DNA of 64,000 nucleotides from Taeniopygia guttata (Eukaryota > Chordata > Aves > Passeriformes > Estrildidae): NCBI RefSeq assembly GCF_048771995.1, contig NC_133037.1, positions 997,001-1,061,000 of the forward strand, read 5' to 3'. Position numbers and translations under genes: made by a program. The notes below the pieces were generated by a model that had not been told where the DNA came from, did not search any database, and worked only from the letters and a program-made list of their open reading frames with translations. The first letter of the stretch is position 1, and every line of letters begins with the position of its first letter. Below are positions 1-9,628 of the stretch, piece after piece.

Positions 1-1934
1 CTGGGCAGTGCTTTGGCAGGTCCTGGCTCAGGAACAGCCTCGGGTGTGCAGTGATGGCACTGATGGGATGTGTTTGTACCTCAGCCCTCCTGACACCGTC
101 TGAGGCGTAAATCCCATTTCTCTCCCCTGCAGGGGCTGCTTCACTCCTCATTTCTCATTGGAGACATTTTAGTGACCCAAGAATGTTGGAGTATGGAGCA
201 ATGGATATTCAATTGTTAAAAAATTGGCAGTTTCCCCACTTTTTCCTTGGAAACGAGACCCAAATTCAGATTCCTGGGACGCCCTGGACAATGTCCTGTT
301 CCCTCATTTTCTGACACAGATCTGGGGATTTCTGTGCTTTATTAGAGGAAATCCAGGGCTTCCTCTCCCAACAGATTCATACATTTCAATTGTTGTATTT
401 TTTCCTTCCTCTATAAGACAACCCTACCACACTGTAATTCTCAGATGCTGGAGCTAAACTGGTCCTCAGACTCCAGTAAACAACCAAAAAATAGGGTTGG
501 GTTCACTTTTCAGCAATAGAGACAATTTTCTGAGTGGCTCTTTGGACTCCAAGTACAGCCCCAGGCTCCCACAAGACCAGATTTAAATACAAACCCAATA
601 AAGGTTCCTCCTGCACAGTGATCCATCACAAAACCCTGAATACCACAGCCCCAGCCACATCCCAGCACGAGAAGGGCCCCAGGGGCATGAGAAGAGCCCC
701 AGGATGCAGTTCCAGCTTAACTGAAACAGGCACACCAGGAGAATTGAAATGTACATTAAAAACACAGGGCTCAAGCTACCAACAGCATTCATTAGAACAG
801 TAAAAAATTCCACATTATTTCAAACTCTAATTCAAGATTTTAAATAAAGGCCTCAGAAAGTGTTGCGTGTCTGTTTAGAGATCTGCCTTTGTTCAAAGTT
901 GCTCTTCTAGCAGAACAAAATAAGGGTGGATTTATTTCCCTTGCCAACTTCAGCACCCAGAAACTTCCACAGACATGGAGAAAAGGGGAAGCGAAAGCAG
1001 AGCCAAGGGAGCAGCTGTGACAGGAGGGGCAGGGCAGGTCAGTGACTGCAGCCAAGGGTTAGTGAAACCCCTCTGTGCTTCTGGAGACCCACATTTTGCT
1101 TTTCCTTGGAGCATCCCTTTCTCCAGAAGGGAAAAAATGAGATTTCCCCTTCCCCAAGCTCACTGCAAGGCCCTGTGGGACTGGCAGAGCATTAATTCCT
1201 TTATTCCTACTTGGGAGCAAACAACCAAGGGATTGAAAATCATCTCATTGAATTACTCAGGGCCATTGCTAATTTGAGGGGTTTCTGTGCTTTTCCTTGC
1301 TCTGGGTACTGAAATGGAAACGTCTCCCAGGCTCTTCCCTCTCTAAATTACTCCTCAGCCACCTTTGCTTATCTCTATTGTTTCTGAGAAAAACCTGTTC
1401 CTTTCCAGACATCTGCACTGGTGATAAAGTGTGATTGAAAAGCTTGGCCTGTCAGATAGGGAGCTGTTATCACAGCTTGATTTGGAGCTGTGGAATTACA
1501 CTGGATAATAGCAGCTCCAAACAACACTCCTCTCAAATGAATTTATGAATGGCCTTTGCCAGATCTGAGGATAAACTCGTGGTAATAGGAAAGAGGCTGT
1601 GAGCTGATGGATCACCCCATCATCCACGAGGCATGGATATGCTTATGCTGCACTGGGAATTTCATGGATCAGGAGAAGTCCCTCTGCACTAATTAAATGT
1701 CACAGATAAACTTCCTCCATTTTTAAATAATTTATCCTTCTTTCCATTGGGTTGAAGCCCCAGGGAAGAGAACAGGACGGGGGCTGGAAGCACATTCCAG
1801 GGAGGAACCCCTGCTCATCCTCCCGAGCAGCAGCTGCAGGGCAGGCGGGAGCAGGGACTGTCCAGCAGCGTGGCCAGGAGCTGCTCACACCTCTGGGCTT
1901 GGGGAGAAGGGAAATTCCACAGAGCCTCGAGCCC
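1..1934. other. Unannotated unique sequence
   Basis: No gene, mobile element or array was recognised here. All frames are broken by stops within about 130 codons. The only local structure noted is a close inverted pair of GATA-type motifs (AGATAG at 1454-1459 and TTATCA at 1467-1472), the arrangement bound by GATA-family factors. Two hexamers are expected often by chance, so no enhancer is claimed. Confidence 0.5.
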
Positions 1935-2054
1935 TCAGCGGGTGTCAAAGTCTACCCTGGGTCAGGGGTGGCTCCCTGTGGTGGAAAAGTCTCTCCTCCA
2001 GCCCGAGCTGCCAAAGAAAGGCTCAGCAGTCTCTGCTGTCCGGTCTCAAGGCAG

Positions 2055-2060
2055 TTTATT
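2055..2060 (-). terminator. LTR polyadenylation signal
   Basis: AATAAA on the reverse strand, about 140 bases downstream of the LTR TATA box. It sits in the same context as the signal at 46082-46087 in the related forward copy. Confidence 0.55.
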
Positions 2061-2195
2061 GCAAGTTATCTAAAAGATTTTCTCCTGGAGCTGCTGTGGT
2101 TTGCTCACAGCTCAGGCAGAGGCACACACACACCCTGACATCCTCTCTGACTCTGACTGCTTCTTCTCTCCCCCTCTGCCCAGGGCTGCTGCTGT

Positions 2196-2204
2196 CTTTT
2201 ATAT
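2196..2204 (-). promoter_or_regulatory. LTR TATA box
   Basis: On the reverse strand this reads ATATAAAAG, in the same position as the TATA boxes of the 45.8 kb LTR. It is a relic promoter element; present activity cannot be judged. Confidence 0.55.
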
Positions 2205-2825
2205 GGCACATTACGTGTTACATGGGGGCAAATAAACCATCCCAGAATGTAACAAAGATCTTCCACAGCTTCTCTACTCAACCACAAATAAACTCACAAC
2301 ATGGAAATCACGAACTCAAAGTGCCTGTGGAGTCTTCCTTTGGCCTTAAATAAAATTTATCACCACAAAAATATTTTAGGATTATTTAACAACAGGAGAG
2401 TGTTCACATTCCCAGAGAAGAGAATGAGTTCACACAAGTGGCCACAGTTGGCTGAACAAAATAACCTCTAGTTGGTAGGAAATGAATAATCTCATTACTC
2501 AGGTGAATCAGCTGCTCTGAGGTGAAGCACAAACACCCTCCCTGGCTGGGGATCTGCAGGGCACGAGGCTCTCACTGAGACAGACATCAAGAACTCACAA
2601 TTTGGGAATTACAGCAGCTAATTCCCACCCTTTTCCCCCCACCACAGCGGGGTTTCATGGATAGCTGGGGTTCATGAGTGCCTGGCACGGCCATCCCAGC
2701 ACAGAGCCAGGCTGGCACTGCCAGGGCCCAGCCAAGCTCCTTGTGGCTGCAGCTGCACCTCCTCCATGGGCCAAACTGCTCAGCACAGCAGAAACAGAAC
2801 CACTTCTCACCCGATGGGAGACTGA

Positions 2826-3065
2826 GTAAATCACAGAATCCCAGGGTGGTTTGGGTTGGAGCAACCCCAAATCCCATCAGTGCCACCCCTGCCATGGCAG
2901 GGACACCTCCACTGTCCCAGGAGCTCCAACCCGGCCTTGGGCACTGCCAGGGATGCAGGGGCAGCCCAGAAGATTCCACAAACATTCCAGTCCGTGTTCC
3001 AGGTGGGAGGAAAGGCCATGCTGGAGAGGAGAGTGGGATCCCCCTGCTCCAGAGGCTCCTGAGTG
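2826..3065 (-). mobile_element. CR1 LINE 3' end fragment
   Basis: The plus strand reads as the reverse complement of a bird CR1 3' end: the terminal AATCCCA-type unit, then the GGTTTGGGTTGGA block, the CCATGGCAGGGACAC block, and the tract beginning with the last-exon-like TTGGGCACTGCCAGGGAT. CR1 elements are usually 5' truncated, and this copy keeps only about 240 bases of 3' sequence with no reverse-transcriptase coding region. It is a dead insertion. The right-hand limit is approximate. Confidence 0.85.
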
Positions 3066-4199
3066 AGGCACAGCACAAGGGGCACACTGAGCACAGGGAC
3101 TGGAGCCAGAGGAGAGGGATCATGGTGGGTCACAAAAGAAGATAAAGCCAGCAGGATCCCTTCTCCTGTTGTCCCACAGAGAGCCACTAAAATACTGTGA
3201 AAACACACCCAGAAACCTGGCCATAAAACTCTTGCTGTGGTTACTGCAGCCCCACAGAGCACCAGGGCAGGGAGGGGAGGGAGAGAGCAGCCAGGCTGCT
3301 GTGGTGCTGCCCAAAGCCTGAAAATACTTCAGAAAACTTGACTACAGTGAAGGTTTCCTAGCAGCCTAAGGAGCTCTTGTAGGAGCAGCCACAGCCATCA
3401 CTTTGGTGTTTAACAGCCTCCCCAGGAGCTGCATTGATGTAACAAACCTCAGGCTGACATCAGCAAGTGTTTTCCTGCTCTTGCCTTCATCCCAGCTCTG
3501 ATGGAAGAATCTTTCTCTCAGAGAACAGAGACTTCCATTTACAGTAAGGTCATTAAAAAAAAAATCTAAAAAGTGAAAAGGAATGAGTGCTTTAAAGTTA
3601 CTCCATCTCTGCCTTATGTAAGTCTCCTACAACCATTCTGCACCTCCGAGCAGCTCCTCCAGCCACGTTCCCAGGGCTGGCTCCAGGGCAGCTCCACACG
3701 GATGGAGTGGCTGCAGGACCAAGGCCTGACGTGTTTTATGAGTTAATTTGCTGTTATTTAGGGCCCTGCACAGCAGCACTAAATCTTCACATCCTTTTTA
3801 CTGCTTTAAGTAATGCTTTAACTTCTTGGTAGCCACACAAGCTGGTGTTAATCCTTCTCTATTTATTTGTTCAACACCCTGGGGAGCTGCAGAGCAGAGT
3901 CTTTGCTAGAGGACGAGCAATCCAATCTAAGTTATGGAGCTCGACTTTTTCAAGGCACTTTTCCCAGTCAAGTACAGATAAGAGAACAGGAAATAAGGAG
4001 GGGGGTAAATTACAACCCCCCAAAATCCATTAAGTGCTCTCCCTTTGGAGATGGCTGCTTTGTTTCATAGCCACATGAACACTTTTCTACCCGAGTCACC
4101 CAGCTGAGGGACAGGACAGGGGTCCCCTGCATTTTCCCCGATTCTGCTTTTCTTTATACCAAGATGATTTTCCCCTAACGTTTCTGTCATTTCCTGCAG
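3066..4199. other. Unannotated unique sequence
   Basis: No repeat or coding signal was recognised. There is a short A-run near 3556-3565. The right end supplies the pyrimidine-rich stretch that makes an acceptor-like site at 4198-4199 (see the exon-like segment that follows). Confidence 0.4.
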
Positions 4200-4313
4200 A
4201 CTCTGTACATGAAGGGGCAGCAGGATTAGTGTGTGATAACCAGAGAGAAGGAAAGGCATCACAGCAGGTCTTAGATTGTGTGACCAGGACACCACCCAAG
4301 GTCAGAGCTAAAG
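4200..4313 (+). other. Exon-like segment, unrecognised
   Basis: A pyrimidine-rich stretch ending in CAG (4197-4199) precedes 114 bases that stay open in one frame, followed by a near-consensus donor, AAAG then GTGAGT (4314-4319). The open frame starts after two bases and leaves one base at the end, so length and phase are compatible with an internal coding exon of about 37 residues. The other two forward frames contain stops. The conceptual peptide (starting SVHEGAAGLVCDNQREG) was not recognised. No partner exon was identified. Chance splice-like pairs are common in 64 kb, so this stays a candidate. Confidence 0.25.
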
Positions 4314-5306
4314 GTGAGTTGGCCACTAAGGTGTTGATGATACAAACCAAGATAACACTGGGTGAGTCACAGAAAATCTTACTAAATCTTGCTAAATCCC
4401 TAAACACCACAAAACACCTCTAACTTGAACACCTCACCTTTAACTCAGCTGTTTGAAGTTCCAGGTCGGAAAGGTTTCCTTATCTGGGGAACGTTGGATA
4501 AATCGATTAATCCACAAGTACATCAAGTGCCATCCTGTGGTTAGTGCTCATGGGAGGTTTCTACCCATGTCTCGATAAAAATCCTGGATGATGGTCAAAT
4601 CTTTTTCATTTTCAGTCCAGATTTTAGCAGTTTTATTAAAAAGCTTACCCTGAAATCCCACAGTTCACAGACCATAAGAATCTCAGGCACGGCTGGCCTT
4701 GGTTCCACTGGACATCCTCCACAGGAGCCGTTTCGGTTTCTTTTTCTAATTTATTAGCTGGAGTTCTTACGCTTGAACAAACTTAATAGAACAATTTCAT
4801 TGTTCTGCTGCTGCCCATGAAAGTGGATTATTGTTGTTCAGTGGCACCAGTCTCACTTGGGGAAAAGGCACGCTGATGGAATTCTGCTTTTATCCAAGAG
4901 CCCAAAGGCTCCTGCACCCAGACAGCACATCCAGCACAGAGCCCAAGTTTTATACTCAGTTATTGCTAAATAGTGGGGAAATGTCTCCTACTGCACAAGC
5001 ACAGCAGTGAAAAAGGGTGATAGAACAGGCTCCCTCTTTATCACTTGCTCTTTGATTCCAGATGCAAATTCTGCCCAACACAATTCTCCTTTTCTTCACT
5101 GAGGGAACATGATTTTATTAGGACAATAAAGACCTAGAGACGAGAGTTCAGCCTGTGCTACCAAGAAGACTAAGCTAAATTAACACAATAAATAAATATA
5201 TACATTACATGGGTTTATCAGAATTCAGGAGAAATTAAAGTTCAGCCTTTAAGGTGGACTCCCAGGCAGCACCCAGCAATAAAACCAGCAACACCAAACC
5301 CCAGAG
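4314..5306. other. Unannotated unique sequence
   Basis: No repeat, RNA gene or coding signal was recognised. The stretch is increasingly AT-rich toward 5180-5230. Confidence 0.4.
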
Positions 5307-5395
5307 AGCCTTGGGATCCCAGGAGCTGAGGCTGGAAAAGCCTTCCGAGCTCACCAAGTCCAACCACTCCCCAGCACTGCCAGAGGTTCCCACGA
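5307..5395 (-). mobile_element. Degraded CR1 3' end fragment
   Basis: The plus strand carries the reverse-complement order of an older CR1 type: GAGGCTGGAAAAG, then the CCAAGTCCAACCA block, then the CAGCACTGCCA block. Only about 90 bases can be followed and the terminal 8-mer repeats are lost. It is more diverged than the other CR1 copies here. Confidence 0.55.
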
Positions 5396-6010
5396 GCAGC
5401 TTTAAAGGCTTTAACCTTCCACCACTGAACGCTGCTTCTGATTCACAGCACTCAGTCCATTGGGAGAAAAAACACCCCTTTTTTTTTAGGCTTTACCCAG
5501 AGAATATTAAAGTGAACATTTTTAAATCCACATTCATTACAGGCCAAAAATAGCCATATAAAAATATCTCATAAAGAAGGTGAAACTGTTCTGAGGTAGA
5601 GCATGTGTGATGAACCGCTGCTTCTAATTAGTTCTAAATTAAAATCTGCAGTAAACTGCCATGAATTATTTAAATTTATCTGGAAAGATAGCCAATTTTT
5701 AGGGGAAAAAAAAGTTATTTTACTCTGCATTTACACTGCTCTCTTTTCTCAGCAACAAAGCTGTCTGATCAAAGGATTTCCCCCTGACTTGCCTATTCCA
5801 CAATGCCACGGCATTTCTGAGATGAGAGCACTGAGCACACAGCAGCACACACTGCTGAGCTCCAGGAGACACTGCTGAATAATTCACTTTAGGAAGAGAG
5901 AGATCAGATTCCAGCCTGGAATGCAATGAGAGCCCTGACGTGGTGATGCTATGTGGGCAAACTCAGGCCTACCACAGAACTGATTCAATTCTGGGGATTA
6001 GCAAAGCCCA
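5396..6010. other. Unannotated unique sequence
   Basis: No gene or named repeat was seen. It contains a T-run at about 5478-5487 and AT-rich sequence at 5490-5740. Confidence 0.4.
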
Positions 6011-6115
6011 TGGAATGGGTTGGGTTGGAAGGACCTTAAATCCCATCCCATCCCACACCCTGCCATGGCAGGGACCCCTCCCACTATCCCAGGGTGCTCA
6101 GAGCTCCATCCAAGC
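6011..6115 (-). mobile_element. CR1 LINE 3' end fragment
   Basis: Starting from a weak terminal unit, the plus strand shows GGGTTGGGTTGGAAGGACC, the CCATGGCAGGGACCC block and CCCACTATCCCAG. These are the antisense CR1 3' landmarks in the correct order. It is about 100 bases long and severely 5' truncated. Confidence 0.8.
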
Positions 6116-8229
6116 TAAAATTCCATCAAACCACAGGAGGGAAAGGTGTCAAGTGAGGCTTCCCAAGAAATCAGGCAAATACAAAGTCTTTGAAAACCCA
6201 CATGAGCTTGGAGGTTACATCCAACAACCACACTGGGGACAGTGGCAATCCCTGTGCTGATGCCCCAGAGCCACCCCCACACCCCAGAGTGACAAAGCAG
6301 CCTGGACCAGGTCTGCAGGTCACGGGAGAAACAATAAAAACCCTCCTAGGGGACACAAAGTGCCAGCTGGAGACGAGATTCCCTTCCACAACCTCATTCC
6401 CATACTTCCATGTGCCTGGAAATTCCCTCAAGAACTCTGTGCCCTGCACAGAGGGGAGTGGAATTTTGTGTGAGAAGTGGCATCCCTGCCCGAGCCAGGT
6501 GAGGACAATGCTTCCCAACACCACTGTCCATGCACTGCACAGCTCTCTGCTAAATCTCCTTAATATTAGGATCTGTCACCTCCAAGGTGGCTGAATGTGT
6601 CCTGAGGAGGTCCCAGTGCTGCCCAGAGCACTGCCCTGCCGCTGGGAGCACCTGAGACAGAGTGCAAATGCAACAGGGTAGAAATCCATTTGGATTTAGG
6701 TGAAATGTGCTGCTTTGAGCGTGCTAGCATAAGTGAAATATGCTGTTTAGTCTGGTAAGAGCAGCACTGCAAAACTGCCCCAGCTGAGGAGAAAGAATGA
6801 GAATTTCCAAGCTGAAGAGATAAGAGAGACTCCTCGGACCTTGAAACAGCACAGAGTGACCCAGGAGTTCTTTCTGTACTTTCTGACAAAAACTGAGTAC
6901 AAGTGTAACACGAAATCAGCAGGATGAATATGCATGAAATTCTATGCATATGTAAATTATAAGGGGTAATAAAAAAGCATCAGGAGTTCTCAGGGGCACG
7001 CATGTCCTTTGAAGAGGAATGATTCCCCACGTGTGTCCAGCGCTGTAATAAACATACCATCCTTACAAATCTTTATAGGAATTGTGGGGTTTTGATTTTT
7101 CATCTGCATTTCACACCTCGGTGTCAGCTGACAGGGCTCGTTATGCACCAGGGCTGTGATCACAGAGCCAGAGTGGATTACAAACAAATCCTCTCATCAG
7201 TCCCAATTAGCAGGCATTAATGCAAGGCACAGAGCAGTTCTGGTGAACACCAACTCGACTTCTCCAAGAGGAAATTAAATTGGAATTTTCACTCCAAAAG
7301 TGGTAAAAAAATGGGTTAGTTTGGGCCATATTAAAGCTGTAGATAAGAGGCAGGTGAATATGATCCCAACCAATTCCTGGGACTTCTGGCAGCTCTGAAC
7401 TGCACCTGCAGCTTGGTCCTGGGGCCAAACTGCACAAAGTGTGCAGAAAAATCTATTCTATGAGCACTGTAGATGGACACTCCTGAATTCCATATTCTGA
7501 TCCTCTCCTGAGTGATCCACTCATGGAGAAGCAGCCAAAGTCCACCAAAAAAAATTAAATTAAAAACGAATACTCTTTTACTCCATGGGGTGTGACCCCT
7601 TTTCTGCCCCTTCCTTTTTTTGCACCTCTTTTTCTTTCAGTTGGCCTGACCCCAGTGTTTAAACACCCATTTCCAGTCCCACAGCACAGGGAAGGACATG
7701 GAAATGTTTTAGGAACACATGCAGATGAACCATGCACAAGGCAAATACACACATAATACACACAGAACCTGTTCTAAGAATAGCTATTGAAGCAAAAATT
7801 GCAGGTTATTTACCTGCCCATCACAGCACCCACCAGCAGGCAATTAAGCCATTAGGGCAGAAAATCAGAGATAATTTCCCCAAATTCCAGCAGAGTTCCA
7901 TGAAGGGTTTTGGAGCATCTGCACCGAGAGCTCCAGGAGAGCCCTGGTTCCGTGCCAGGGGAGCAGAACTGTGCCAGGCCCTGCACTGCAATCAGGGCTG
8001 AGCATTATCTCCCTCTCAGAGGAGGTGATTGCAATGCAGACAGGAGCTGGAGCTGGAAATAGGGCACAGCACAGCCGGGCAGGCTCAGCCCGGGCTGGGC
8101 ACTGACATTTTCCCAAGGAAATTGCCAGTTCATCCCTCCCTCACCTTTCCAGTTCAGCTCCCAGGCTGTGCCACACAGAGCGAAACGGATTCTGCCCTTC
8201 CCACCTTTAAACACCAGAACTCCTAAAAG
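6116..8229. other. Unannotated unique sequence
   Basis: No coding region or named repeat was recognised. A 24-base near-palindrome at 6928-6951 is annotated separately. Frames are broken throughout. Confidence 0.4.
6928..6951. promoter_or_regulatory. Paired ATATGCAT inverted motif
   Basis: ATATGCAT (6928-6935) and its exact reverse complement ATGCATAT (6944-6951) flank an 8-base AT-rich centre. Octamer-like ATGCAT cores in inverted arrangement resemble sites bound by POU-domain dimers. That is inference from motif shape alone; an 8-base inverted pair can occur by chance. Confidence 0.2.
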
Positions 8230-8900
8230 TTATTTACGGAATCCTAAGGGTCACCCACCAGTCAAATGTTCCTCATTACAGGGGGTTTGACCTTTGCTGT
8301 CAATTTACAATTTCTGTACTTAAATAAATCCAAACATTTCCTAATCACTCTTTCCAACAGGAATTTTATGATTAGTTGGATAATTCCTTTAACATATGCA
8401 ATTACTCTTTCCTAAAGTATTCATTACTCTCTCAACACAGTATTCTTGAAACATTACAATTTCCCATTGAGAACATATTTCTGGATTCATTTCCATAAGA
8501 CAGTTTAGAAACTAGATTAATATACTTTCTACTTCCTATATTAAAAAATCATTTTTGATTAAATCTGAGTTAATAATTTGCAATTAATATCTCATTTGAT
8601 GGGTTTAGGTTTCTTCTTCCCCCTCCTTGAAATTATCCTTACACGGTAGAAATCTTTCATCACTTCATTCAAATTCCATCTGCAAGCCTTGAAGTCTGAA
8701 TTGTGAATAGTTCATAATATCTATTAGCTCATAATAATCACCTAAGTAGATATCTTATAAAATAATTTCAAACAGCAGAGGAACGGAAAAGCCTGGTAGT
8801 CAAAACAGCTGAGAAATTAAAAAATTATCAATAAAAGCTGCTGAACAATTATCAACTCTTAGATTTAACCTATTTTGCTAATCTAAAAATAAAAGGGTCT
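8230..8900. other. AT-rich block without recognised repeats
   Basis: This segment is visibly richer in A and T than its surroundings, with many TAAT and AATAAT motifs. It has no CR1 or LTR landmarks, no tandem unit and no ORF worth noting. It could be an old diverged repeat, a matrix-attachment-like region or conserved noncoding DNA; the sequence alone does not decide. Confidence 0.35.
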
Positions 8901-9216
8901 CAGAGTTCACTTAAGAAGACAGCTTGGAAGCTGCTTTCCCTATATCCCACTTTTCCAGTGCACAGGACACAGCAGAGGAGAAATCAAATCTCCTGAAGTG
9001 CAAAGCTGGAGCTGGGAGATGGGCACGCACCCGACCAGAAAGCACCACTCTATTCTTGGATGCTTTTGCCTCTGTGATGGCAAACCAGGAGTGAAATTCA
9101 ATTATTCCTCCAAACCTTCAGTTTGCCAGCGTGCCGCAAGCCCTCCTAAACTGGGATTCACAAAGCTCATTTCTAAGGGATTTCCACTGGAAGCAGAACT
9201 CCATGAAATCACTGCT

Positions 9217-9345
9217 TCCATGGAATCATGGAATCCTTTGAGCTAGGAATCATTTTAAGATGGAATCCAGTCATTTACAAGATGGAATCCAGTCATTGAC
9301 ACAGCACTGCTGAGGCCACCTCCAGCCAGTTTCCAGATCCCTCCA
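9217..9345 (-). mobile_element. Degraded CR1 3' end with internal duplication
   Basis: Two ATGGAATC-type terminal units are followed by the antisense CR1 order: the block around GAATCCAGTCATT, CAGCACTGCTGAGGCCACC and CAGATCCCTCCAGG. A 22-base segment is present twice in tandem (9257-9278 and 9279-9300), arising after or during decay of this copy. The coding region is absent. Confidence 0.65.
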
Positions 9346-9540
9346 GGAACGGGGGCTTTGTACAGGAACAGCTCCCAAAAGCAGCATAAATCCCACTCAA
9401 AGGTGCCTTGTTTCAGTGCCCTCCCCTCATGCACTCCCAGAACCGCTCCTGTCCTTGGGGAAGGCTGCAGCACCTGGAGCAGGGGAGATCCCTGAGCTCC
9501 AACATCCCACAGGGAAATCCATCAGAGCTGCCCCCAGCGG

Positions 9541-9628
9541 GTCAAGGCTCAGTGCCCATCCAGAAGATAATTTGCAAAGCTCCTGTCAAGGCTCAGTGCC
9601 CATCCAGAAGACAATTTCCAAAGCTCCT
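9541..9628. repeat. 44-bp tandem duplication
   Basis: Two adjacent 44-base copies (9541-9584 and 9585-9628) differ at only about two positions. The unit is not recognised as a mobile element. It looks like a recent local slippage or unequal-exchange duplication. Confidence 0.9.

Larger units (their letters stand above)
1935..2390 (-). mobile_element. Solitary ERV-like LTR, reverse strand
   Basis: Read on the reverse strand, about 1940-2215 matches the promoter, R and U5 part of the LTR at 45.5-46.2 kb nearly base for base. It shares the TATA region, the purine-rich stretch after it, the GT-rich stretch, the polyadenylation signal and the downstream tract. Upstream of the TATA box similarity is weaker but traceable, which suggests an older or different subfamily copy. 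No gag, pol, env or second LTR lies nearby, so it is read as a solo LTR left by recombination. The exact ends and any target-site duplication were not resolved. The family name is not certain; the type resembles passerine ERVL-like LTRs. Confidence 0.7.
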
